The translations under genes and the position numbers were made by a program. Of a stretch of 12,440 bases of DNA, positions 1 to 6,556 are shown one piece after another. The stretch comes from Sulfurovum sp. (GTDB taxonomy: Bacteria > Campylobacterota > Campylobacteria > Campylobacterales > Sulfurovaceae), in assembly GCA_015490315.1 (NCBI GenBank), contig WFYB01000102.1, positions 1-12,440 of the forward strand. Direction: 5' to 3'. Position 1 is the stretch's first letter. Each line of letters begins with the position of its first letter. The notes under the pieces were generated by a model, which saw only the letters and a program-made list of their open reading frames with translations, did no database searches and was not told the DNA's origin.

Positions 1-2
1 GG

Positions 3-545
3 GCTGTCATGGAGCAGATCGTCGGACATCGACTGCACCACAACGTCATGATGCACGCCATTCGTCCCGATGAGACACCGCTACACGCATTGGGAGAGAG
101 GGTTATCATGCTTGATGAGATCAGCAAAGCAGACAATGTCGGTGCGATCGCCAGATCTGCCGCAGCACTTGGTGTCGACTCCTACCTGCTTCCTGCCCAG
201 GGTCCACACCCCTATATCAGGCGTGCCGTACGTATCAGCATGGGGCACATCGGTAAACTTCGCTACCACCGTTACAATGACATCAAAACCATCATCACTG
301 CCCTCAAAGCACTTGGATACCACATCTTTGCCGCAGAGGTCACGCCAGACTCCACGCCACTCTCCCAAGTCAACGTACCCAAAAAATGGGTACTCCTCAT
401 GGGACATGAAGAGCTCGGTATTTCGGAGGATGTTTTAAAATTGTGTGATGAAGTAGTAACGATTGAAATGGAGCCGGAGGTCAAAAGTTTCAATGTCGCC
501 ATCGCTGCCTCGATCATGATGTATCAACTCCAAAATATCCGATAG
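3..545 (+). CDS. SpoU/TrmH-family RNA 2'-O-methyltransferase, 5' end cut off by the window edge
   Basis: This is the catalytic SPOUT domain of a SpoU/TrmH-type enzyme, which transfers a methyl group from S-adenosylmethionine to a ribose 2'-OH in tRNA or rRNA. All three family motifs are visible, counting from the ATG at 9: motif 1 NVGAIARSAAALG (about residues 43-55), motif 2 LLMGHEELGIS (about 129-139) and motif 3 around KSFNVAIAAS (about 159-168), which together form the knotted SAM site. The frame stays open to the window start and family members are usually longer (over 200 residues), so the ATG at 9 is probably internal and the true start lies upstream. The substrate RNA cannot be told from this fragment. 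It has no evident link to the polysaccharide genes that follow; a promoter of their own lies in the 113-nt gap after it. Confidence 0.9.
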   Translation, partial: AVMEQIVGHRLHHNVMMHAIRPDETPLHALGERVIMLDEISKADNVGAIARSAAALGVDSYLLPAQGPHPYIRRAVRISMGHIGKLRYHRYNDIKTIITALKALGYHIFAAEVTPDSTPLSQVNVPKKWVLLMGHEELGISEDVLKLCDEVVTIEMEPEVKSFNVAIAASIMMYQLQNIR

Positions 546-614
546 TCGTACCCCTGTCACGCCTTCTTTCTCTCTTTCTTCAGACAACGTTTTAGTAAAT
601 TGTGCCTGATTTTC

Positions 615-623
615 TGTTATAAT
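615..623 (+). promoter_or_regulatory. Extended -10 promoter for the EPS export operon
   Basis: The sequence TGTTATAAT (TG at 615-616, consensus TATAAT at 618-623) is a perfect extended -10 element. No convincing -35 hexamer sits 16-18 bases upstream, as is common for sigma-70 promoters of Campylobacterota. Transcription would start near 630, about 29 nt before the export lipoprotein's ATG, with the Shine-Dalgarno AGAAGGG at 642-648. The rest of the 546-658 gap shows no hairpin or other gene. Confidence 0.7.
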
Positions 624-658
624 GAAATACAAAACTACATGAGAAGGGAAAAAGAATC

Positions 659-1414
659 ATGAAGAAAACACTCATCTACCTAAGCATAGCACTTACACTT
701 GTCGGATGTACCAGCAAAGAGGAGTATGTCCTCTTCAACCAGACACACATCACATCGCCTGATGCGAACCGTACAGTTACCCGGGTCGGAAACAGCCGGT
801 ACGAGTACCGTATCCAACCGCATGACCGTATCTCCATCACGATGTACAACCACCCTGAGCTCGGTACCTCTACGATCCAGAGCCAAAGGGAAGACAATCG
901 TGGTGTGCTCGTCGATTCGAGAGGGTACGTCAGGCTGCCATTGATCAAAAATATACATATAGCCGGATTGACACAGGCGGCTGCCCAGAAAAAAATCGAA
1001 CGCGCATTCAAACCCTATCTTGAAGATACGGAGGTCTATCTTGAAGTTCTGAACAAACGTGCCTATATTCTCGGTGAGGTCAACAAACCCGGAGAGGTAC
1101 GTCTCTTCAACGAAAAACTAACACTGCTTCAACTACTTGCAACTGCCGGTGACCTCAAAGACGGTGCCAACAGAAAATCGATCGTCATTCTCCAAAAACG
1201 CGGAGACAAGATCTATACACGCACTGTCGATCTTACGGGACTCAACTCTCTTAAAATGGCAAACCTGATCATCCATCCCAACGATGTGGTCTACGTACCG
1301 CCAAGAAATACAAAAGTATTTAATGTCGGTGTACAGGAAGCAACTCCGGTATTTGGATTGGCGGGCAGTGTGTTAAGTCCTGCGGCAAGTCTGAAATATT
1401 TACTCGACAATTAA
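659..1414 (+). CDS. Polysaccharide export outer-membrane lipoprotein (Wza/OPX family, short form)
   Basis: Predicted outer-membrane export channel subunit for an exopolysaccharide or capsule. A lipoprotein signal with lipobox L-V-G-C puts the acylated cysteine at residue 17. A Poly_export domain follows (about 48-131, starting YEYRIQPHDRISI), then a single SLBB domain (about 133-215, AYILGEVNKPGEVRLF, ending HPNDVVYVPP). At 251 residues it is much shorter than E. coli Wza (about 380), which has an additional SLBB-type domain. The last roughly 35 residues after the PP are fairly apolar and could correspond to the C-terminal helix that forms the outer-membrane barrel in Wza; that is inference. 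The start is fixed by the signal peptide and an AGAAGGG ribosome binding site 10 nt upstream. It is followed after 85 nt by the co-polymerase/kinase it would dock with across the periplasm. Confidence 0.92.
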   Translation: MKKTLIYLSIALTLVGCTSKEEYVLFNQTHITSPDANRTVTRVGNSRYEYRIQPHDRISITMYNHPELGTSTIQSQREDNRGVLVDSRGYVRLPLIKNIHIAGLTQAAAQKKIERAFKPYLEDTEVYLEVLNKRAYILGEVNKPGEVRLFNEKLTLLQLLATAGDLKDGANRKSIVILQKRGDKIYTRTVDLTGLNSLKMANLIIHPNDVVYVPPRNTKVFNVGVQEATPVFGLAGSVLSPAASLKYLLDN

Positions 1415-1425
1415 ACAAACAGATT

Positions 1426-1454
1426 CAACGGTATCGCGTCGCCTGATACCGTTG
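1426..1454 (+). terminator. Hairpin between export lipoprotein and kinase genes (weak terminator or attenuator)
   Basis: CAACGGTATC at 1426-1435 pairs perfectly with GATACCGTTG at 1445-1454, giving a 10-bp stem with a 9-nt loop. The downstream sequence GTTTCATTCT is T-rich but not a clean T-tract. It lies 12 nt after the stop codon. It could be a partial terminator that lowers kinase expression relative to the export protein, or an mRNA-stabilising 3' structure. Confidence 0.5.
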
Positions 1455-1467
1455 GTTTCATTCTATG

Positions 1468-1476
1468 TATTATAAA
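1468..1476 (+). promoter_or_regulatory. Possible -10 element ahead of the kinase gene
   Basis: A TATTATAAA run at 1468-1476, preceded by TG at 1466-1467, follows the intergenic hairpin and could serve as a -10 for a secondary promoter. Spacing to the kinase ATG at 1500 would leave a leader of only about 15-20 nt that contains the AAGGAA ribosome binding site (1485-1490). No -35 is recognisable, so this is a weak call. Confidence 0.3.
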
Positions 1477-1499
1477 AACGAGTAAAGGAAAAACCGAAT

Positions 1500-3836
1500 A
1501 TGAAGCAAAGTGTGACACACACGGTTAGTGAAGAGAAAGAGATAGATCTCAAGGAAATTCTCCGAATTATCTTTAAATACAAGTGGTCAATTTTATTGAT
1601 CACGGTGCTTACGACCTCAGCAGTCTTTGCCTATCTCTACTTTAAACCCTCTATCTATCGCTCATCGGCACTGATAGAGGTGAAGTCATCGACACAGGAA
1701 GGACTGATAGGCAATGAGCAGAGCAGCGGCTCCAATGCTATCGGGAAAGAGAAGATCGACAAAGAGATAGAGATACTTCAGACCTTTTATATCAACAACA
1801 AAGTACTCAACAAGATCAACTTCAAGACCCGATACTTTATCGATAGCGGTTTCAAAAAAGCCGAGATATACCAAAATGTACCTATAGAGGTCAAAGATAT
1901 CGCAATATTTGACGACCATATCATAGGTACCATGATCAAAGTCATCCCCCACGGAGAGAAGTTCTCTCTGCAAATACCGCAGTCCCTTCTTGGCAAACTC
2001 TCCCGATACAATCCGTTCCGATACAAGAAAAAAGGGATCGTACTCGACGAAAAGAGACTCTACGACTTTAATACAACGGTAGAAACAGACTACTTTGCCT
2101 TTGAGATCATCAAGCACAGCAGATTTGACAAACCGATCTATATCAACCTGCAGGGGGACAACAAACATATCTTCGATACGATCAAGAAAAACCTGATCGT
2201 CACGCAGGTAACCAAGTTCGCTCCTTTGATCCGTGTCGAATTTGAGGACAATATCCTCGAGCGTGCCGACAAATATGTCAATACACTTGTCGACAGCTTC
2301 ATCGAACAGAGTATCGAGGACAAGAGCAAAAAAACTGAAAAGCTCATCGAGTTCATCAATAAACAACTCAAGGAGACCAAGCAGAAACTCAACCACTATG
2401 AAGCGGAACTCGAAAAGTATAAAATACAGCACAACGCTATCCAGCCCTCACTGCAGGGAACGACCTATATCAATGAGCTCAGCAAACTGGACAATGAACT
2501 CTCGAACTATAGGCTCAAAGAGCGTCTGATCAACGATATACTCAAGATGTCCAAGCAGCAAAGCAATATCAATGCGATCGCAACCTCCTTGATGAAGCTC
2601 GATGACCAGCCGACCATGGCACTGATCAACAGACTGCAGGAGATACAGATCAGAGAAGAGGAGCTTCGGGCAAAATACTCCTACAAGCACCCGTCACTGC
2701 GTCCGGTGAGAAAGCAGATCTATCATATTCAGAAGAATATCATAAAGAACATCAAAAATATGAAACTGCGTGTCGCCCAGAAGATCCAAAGTCTTGAAAA
2801 GCTCAAAGCCACCTACAAAAAGAAACTTGATGCGCTCCCTACAAAAGAGAGAAAACTGGTCGGTCTGAAAAGAGACTATGAAGTAAGCTCCACGATCTAT
2901 GACCATCTTCTGAAAAAGAAGTCCGAAAATCAGATGATCAAAGTCGCGATACAGTCTGATTACAGAGTGATCGACTACGCGAAAAACACACGAGGCATAC
3001 CGGTCAAACCGAAACGTCTCTTTTCTATCCTCGCCGGCATTCTTATCGGGTTGATTCTGGGGATAGCACAGGCATTTGTGCGCAACTATTTCGATGACAA
3101 GATCTCATCCAAAAAAGAGCTTGAAGATCTCACTACATTGCCGATATACGGTCTGCTCCCTGAAGTCAAGAAAAAGAACATCGGTATCGAAGTGCTGGAT
3201 GAGCCCAAATCCCCTTATGCCGAAGCGCACAGAAGTCTGCGAACAAACCTTCAGTTCACACAAAACAAAAATCAGTCTCATGTCATCCTTGTCTCATCGA
3301 CCATCATGGGTGAAGGGAAAAGCACCACTGTCGCCAACCTCAGTGCTATCTTCAATCTCGCAGGATACAAATGTATCGTTATCAATCTGGATCTGAGAAA
3401 ACCGACCCTGCACAAGTTTTTCAATGTTGATAACAGTGTCGGTATGAGCACCTATCTCAGTGGAAAAAACGAAATTGATGAGATCATCTACCCTTCACAG
3501 TATGAAAATCTCGATATCATCACATCAGGGCCTATCCCTCCCAACCCTTCAGAACTGATCATGACTGACAGGATGAAAGAGCTCATTGAGGCACTCAGAG
3601 AGAGATATGACTATATTTTCATCGATTCTGCACCGCTTGGACTGGTAACCGATACAATGAATGTCATGCCCTATGTGGATATCAGCCTGATCATCTTTAG
3701 AGAAAACTACTCCAAAAAGGCGTTTGTCAAAGATCTTGGTTCGCTTGTGGAATGTCATGGACTCAAACATATCGGGGTGGTACTCAACGGCTCCAGTATG
3801 AGCGGAGGAAGTTATGGCTACGGCTATGGCTATTAG
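1500..3836 (+). CDS. Wzc-type polysaccharide co-polymerase with C-terminal BY-family tyrosine kinase
   Basis: Inner-membrane protein expected to control polymerisation and export of the polysaccharide through cycles of tyrosine autophosphorylation. In order: a Wzz domain with TM1 at about 29-48; a long charged, coiled-coil-rich periplasmic region (about 270-480); TM2 at about 507-528 after a PVKPKR segment; then the cytoplasmic kinase. Kinase signatures are the oligomerisation motif ExxRxxR (E575, R578, R581), Walker A MGEGKSTT (K607), Walker A' INLDLRKP (N629, D631) and Walker B YIFIDSAP (D709). The protein ends in a tyrosine cluster, Y772/774/776/778 alternating with glycine, the expected phospho-acceptor tail. 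At 778 residues it has the full length of proteobacterial fused forms. An asparagine replaces the usual first aspartate of Walker A'. The phosphatase gene starts 6 nt downstream. Confidence 0.95.
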   Translation: MKQSVTHTVSEEKEIDLKEILRIIFKYKWSILLITVLTTSAVFAYLYFKPSIYRSSALIEVKSSTQEGLIGNEQSSGSNAIGKEKIDKEIEILQTFYINNKVLNKINFKTRYFIDSGFKKAEIYQNVPIEVKDIAIFDDHIIGTMIKVIPHGEKFSLQIPQSLLGKLSRYNPFRYKKKGIVLDEKRLYDFNTTVETDYFAFEIIKHSRFDKPIYINLQGDNKHIFDTIKKNLIVTQVTKFAPLIRVEFEDNILERADKYVNTLVDSFIEQSIEDKSKKTEKLIEFINKQLKETKQKLNHYEAELEKYKIQHNAIQPSLQGTTYINELSKLDNELSNYRLKERLINDILKMSKQQSNINAIATSLMKLDDQPTMALINRLQEIQIREEELRAKYSYKHPSLRPVRKQIYHIQKNIIKNIKNMKLRVAQKIQSLEKLKATYKKKLDALPTKERKLVGLKRDYEVSSTIYDHLLKKKSENQMIKVAIQSDYRVIDYAKNTRGIPVKPKRLFSILAGILIGLILGIAQAFVRNYFDDKISSKKELEDLTTLPIYGLLPEVKKKNIGIEVLDEPKSPYAEAHRSLRTNLQFTQNKNQSHVILVSSTIMGEGKSTTVANLSAIFNLAGYKCIVINLDLRKPTLHKFFNVDNSVGMSTYLSGKNEIDEIIYPSQYENLDIITSGPIPPNPSELIMTDRMKELIEALRERYDYIFIDSAPLGLVTDTMNVMPYVDISLIIFRENYSKKAFVKDLGSLVECHGLKHIGVVLNGSSMSGGSYGYGYGY

Positions 3837-3842
3837 ATCACC

Positions 3843-4562
3843 ATGACCCTCCCCTTCTTCTCAAAATTTGAAAACCCTATCAAAGCAGATATTCATTCGC
3901 ATCTGCTTCCGAATATAGACGATGGGGTAAAAACCATTGAAGAGACACTCATCATCGCAAGACGCTTCGAAGCGCTTGGCTATACCAAACTGATCACCAC
4001 ACCTCATGTGATGGGAGATGTATACTGCAATGAGACCGATACCATCCTGCAGAGTCTTGAGATGGTCAGAGATGCCTTTGAGCGGGAGAATATCTCTCTG
4101 GAGATTACAGCATCTCCGGAGTACTATCTCGATGAACATTTCCTCAATCTCCTCAAAAGCGGTACACTGCTCCCATTCTCGGAAAGATATCTCTTGTTTG
4201 AGACCGGCTATCAAAGCAGACCGATGATCCTTGGCGAAGCACTCTTTGAGATACAGTCCAAAGGGTATATACCTGTATTGGCGCATCCTGAACGCTATCT
4301 CTATCTCCATGATGATATAGAACAGTATCTTGAACTCAAATCTCTGGGCGTACTCTTTCAGATCAATGTAAAGTCCTTAAAGAGCCATGCACCCGCTGTC
4401 ATCAAAAATCTTCACAAGATCATCGAGCATGGACTGGTAGATTTCATAGGCAGTGATGTGCACCGCATCAAAGAGATCCACGACTTTGAAAAACTGCTTC
4501 AGCACAAAGGCTACAGAAACATATTCAAAAAAAACCGCCTGCTCAACAATACACTTATATAG
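3843..4562 (+). CDS. CpsB/CapC-type tyrosine-protein phosphatase (PHP family)
   Basis: Predicted metal-dependent phosphatase that removes phosphate from the tyrosine tail of the adjacent kinase. The PHP metal ligands can all be seen: H18 and H20 (DIHSHLLP, followed by IDDG), H55 (TTPH), E120 (LFETG), H148 (LAHPERY), D205 and H207 (GSDVH). Its 239 residues match the family's usual size. This is the Gram-positive CpsB type rather than the low-molecular-weight Wzb type of E. coli; it is also found in Campylobacterota and Bacteroidota. The start lies 6 nt after the kinase stop with no good Shine-Dalgarno, so it is probably translated by coupling to the kinase. It ends 2 nt from the stop of the converging gene. 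Confidence 0.92.
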   Translation: MTLPFFSKFENPIKADIHSHLLPNIDDGVKTIEETLIIARRFEALGYTKLITTPHVMGDVYCNETDTILQSLEMVRDAFERENISLEITASPEYYLDEHFLNLLKSGTLLPFSERYLLFETGYQSRPMILGEALFEIQSKGYIPVLAHPERYLYLHDDIEQYLELKSLGVLFQINVKSLKSHAPAVIKNLHKIIEHGLVDFIGSDVHRIKEIHDFEKLLQHKGYRNIFKKNRLLNNTLI

Positions 4563-4564
4563 AG

Positions 4565-5566
4565 TTACTTTTTCTTTCTTACTTTCAAGCGTTCATCAAA
4601 AAGGTTGAGATAGACATAGAAGAGCAGCATAAACAGTAGAATGGTCAGTAGATCATTGGAGTGCTGCATCTGAAAACCTATGATAGAAAAGATCACCTGC
4701 ATCATGACAAGCATCATCGTAGAGAAAGGAACATCCTGCTTGACTTTGTAGAGCAGATGATGCATATGGTTCTTATCTGCCTCAAAAAGAGAACGGTGCC
4801 TCTGCTTGCGCCGTGTCATGACAATAAAAGTATCCAGCAGAGGCAACGCGATGATGAAAAGTACTGCTGCCGGAGAAATATAGTGTGATACCCTGATCGT
4901 CAACAGTGCAATGACAAAGCCAAGCGTCAATGAGCCGCTGTCACCCATAAAGATCTTGGCAGGATGCCAGTTGAAAGCCAGGAAAATAATCAATGCAATG
5001 ATAAAAAATGCACTGAGTGTGATCAAGAGTTCATCATGATACTGAATACCGATCGCAAGGAATGTAGCAAGCATGACCAGACTGACCGAGCCTGCCAAAC
5101 CATCCAGCCCGTCCATCAGATTTAGGGCATTGGTATATCCTGCTATCGCAAAGAAGGTAAAAATATAGGCAATCCAGTGAGGCAGCATCAGATGGTATCC
5201 AAGATAGGTACCCAGATCAAAAATCGCATACTCCTCCCGAAACAGGATCACTGAAGCGATGAAAATAAAAACAAATTTCATCTTGGGTGAGATGCTTTTG
5301 ATATCATCCCATATGCCTCCGATCCATACCAGAGCAATTGCAATATAGATAAAGTCATATTTTTTCAGATACTGAGGATCGAAAAGAAAGAGTGATAGAT
5401 AGATAGCGGAAACAAATGCGATACCGGCTCCGCGCGGTGTAATCTTTTGATGCATACTTCTCTCATTGGGTCTGTCGACGAGACCAAGCTTCGGTGCATA
5501 CCTGATCAAGAGCAGGATCATAACAAACGTCAGCAGTGCGATAGAGATCAAGATGAAGATATTCAT
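4565..5566 (-). CDS. WecA/MraY-family phosphoglycosyltransferase (undecaprenyl-phosphate sugar-1-phosphate transferase)
   Basis: Polytopic membrane enzyme (333 residues, about 10-11 hydrophobic segments) that would transfer a sugar-1-phosphate, typically an N-acetylhexosamine, from a UDP-sugar to undecaprenyl phosphate, the first step of glycan assembly. Diagnostic motifs: VDRPNERSMHQ (30-40) with the TPRGAG loop (43-48); the DD pair D87/D88; NALNLMDGLDGLAG (146-159), the catalytic and lipid-binding stretch; MGDSGSLTLG (207-216); and HMHH (267-270), the uridine/sugar-recognition histidine motif of the WecA/TagO branch. MraY proper is excluded by this histidine motif and the EPS context. The gene lies 22 nt after the DUF218 gene on the same strand, probably one transcript. 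TATAAT also occurs in that gap (5572-5577, minus strand), so a secondary promoter cannot be excluded. The donor sugar is unknown. Confidence 0.9.
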   Translation of the reverse strand: MNIFILISIALLTFVMILLLIRYAPKLGLVDRPNERSMHQKITPRGAGIAFVSAIYLSLFLFDPQYLKKYDFIYIAIALVWIGGIWDDIKSISPKMKFVFIFIASVILFREEYAIFDLGTYLGYHLMLPHWIAYIFTFFAIAGYTNALNLMDGLDGLAGSVSLVMLATFLAIGIQYHDELLITLSAFFIIALIIFLAFNWHPAKIFMGDSGSLTLGFVIALLTIRVSHYISPAAVLFIIALPLLDTFIVMTRRKQRHRSLFEADKNHMHHLLYKVKQDVPFSTMMLVMMQVIFSIIGFQMQHSNDLLTILLFMLLFYVYLNLFDERLKVRKKK

Positions 5567-5588
5567 ACTCTATTATACTATATTTTTC

Positions 5589-6287
5589 TCACTTCCATAC
5601 TCTCGATATCATGCTTAAAAACGAAGATTTTATCTGTTGGTAGAGAGGACCGAACTCTGCTTTGGCATACGCCAATAGCCCATAATGTTCCAGTACCCCG
5701 TAGACCAGCAGATTATGGGAGATCTTGATTGCTTCAAGCAGGGCATAGACCAACCCCTCTTTACTGAGATAATAGTAGGAGGGGTTCCACCACTTCACGC
5801 CACTGCCTACAATGACAACTCTGATACCGCTTTGACTGTATCCTGCAACGCTGTCTGCCAATACCTTCACTCTTCTCGAATGCGGCGGATCAGTCACAAA
5901 CAACACACTATGCAATCCGTGCTCAAGCATATATCTTTTAACAAAGCGTATCTCTTTCATCGTATTGGAAGCATTGTAATAGATCAGCTGTTCGGGTCTC
6001 AAACCGTGTGTTATAAAAAACCCCTTTTTATCTGTCGAGCGGTTAGGTTTTCCAAAATGCTGTGTATGGAAATAGCGTCTCGCCCCGGTATAGATGATCT
6101 TACCAGTATTTGCATATCCCTCTTTATACAGTTGCAGGCTCTTCGTGGCACGTTCACTCAATCCTCCTCCCAGATAAACAATAATATCTGATTTTTCAGG
6201 GGGAAGGGTCACATCGAGCAACCTGCCAAGGTCAAGAAAAAAAAGAGTAAGCAACAGCAGGAAGAAGTAGCGCTTCTTAATATGCAT
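5589..6287 (-). CDS. DUF218 (ElyC/SanA/YdcF-like) membrane protein
   Basis: A 232-residue protein with one N-terminal signal anchor (about 6-19, RYFFLLLLTLFFLDL), which would place the DUF218 domain in the periplasm. Domain landmarks are DIIVYLGGG with a following ER pair (34-46), an NTMKE segment (108-112) and SVLFVTDPPHSRRV (127-140), matching the family's conserved strand-loop elements. E. coli relatives ElyC and SanA affect envelope integrity and undecaprenyl-linked glycan metabolism; the biochemical activity is not established. Its position immediately upstream of the lipid-carrier glycosyltransferase fits a role in undecaprenyl-linked EPS steps, but that is inference. The minus-strand ribosome binding site GGGAGTG lies about 5 nt before the ATG. 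The tail after about residue 165 is less conserved. Confidence 0.8.
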   Translation of the reverse strand: MHIKKRYFFLLLLTLFFLDLGRLLDVTLPPEKSDIIVYLGGGLSERATKSLQLYKEGYANTGKIIYTGARRYFHTQHFGKPNRSTDKKGFFITHGLRPEQLIYYNASNTMKEIRFVKRYMLEHGLHSVLFVTDPPHSRRVKVLADSVAGYSQSGIRVVIVGSGVKWWNPSYYYLSKEGLVYALLEAIKISHNLLVYGVLEHYGLLAYAKAEFGPLYQQIKSSFLSMISRVWK

Positions 6288-6306
6288 TTGTCACTCCCAA
6301 TATTTA

Positions 6307-6325
6307 TGCTATACTCTTCATAGCA
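6307..6325. promoter_or_regulatory. Inverted repeat with an extended -10 in the divergent promoter region
   Basis: TGCTAT (6307-6312) and ATAGCA (6320-6325) form a perfect 6-bp inverted repeat with a 7-nt centre. On the plus strand TGCTATACT (6307-6315) is a good extended -10, giving a start near 6322 and a leader of about 235 nt for the lyase-like lipoprotein. On the minus strand TGCTATGAA is a weaker match facing the DUF218 gene. It could be an operator or simply back-to-back promoters. Confidence 0.4.
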
Positions 6326-6399
6326 ATATAGTATCCCAAAATTGTTTCATTCTGCCTAATCTGCATATAACTCAGAAAAGGGAAAGCGGTAATATTTAG

Positions 6400-6420
6400 G
6401 TAACAGTGTTACTATATACT
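6400..6420 (+). promoter_or_regulatory. 13-bp palindromic operator candidate overlapping a promoter
   Basis: GTAACAGTGTTAC at 6400-6412 is a perfect palindrome (6-bp arms, 1-nt centre). It is followed at once by a -10-like TATACT (6415-6420) that would start transcription near 6427, only a few bases before the riboswitch-like core. The palindrome would cover roughly -27 to -15, a usual place for a repressor. I do not recognise the regulator family. Confidence 0.4.
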
Positions 6421-6427
6421 TCTATCA

Positions 6428-6497
6428 TTAAAAGCCAAACTTATCGCGAGATAAGGACGGAAAGCCATGTGTCTCTTGGAGATCGACAGGTTGCAAT
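6428..6497 (+). ncRNA. c-di-GMP-I (GEMM-I)-like riboswitch aptamer, variant
   Basis: The segment 6436-6466 aligns without gaps over 31 nt with the conserved core of the V. cholerae Vc2 c-di-GMP-I aptamer as I remember it: CAAA, a 6-bp stem CTTATC/GATAAG (6440-6445 with 6450-6455) closed by the GNRA tetraloop GCGA (6446-6449), then GACGGAAAGCC (6456-6466) for the consensus GACGCAAAGCC. A second short stem TCTC/GAGA (6472-6475 with 6479-6482) follows, then the typical 3' element CAGGTTGC (6487-6494), which keeps the cytosine that pairs with the ligand. The enclosing P1 helix is poor, and the base equivalent to Vc2 G20 reads C (6435). The RNA ends 60 nt before the lyase-like lipoprotein's ATG. 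I see no clear terminator between them, so control may be translational. Recognition is manual and a covariance search was not possible. Confidence 0.68.
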
Positions 6498-6556
6498 ACT
6501 ACTTATTTCAACTTTCGTATCCTACAGCACGCTATCTTAATATACTAAGGAAAACA

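Noticed and set aside
6467..6556. In-frame ATG at 6467 as the start of the first lyase-like protein
   Set aside because: It lies inside the aptamer core (just after AAAGCC), has no Shine-Dalgarno and would place 30 polar residues before a perfect lipoprotein signal. The ATG at 6557 has AAGGAAA upstream.
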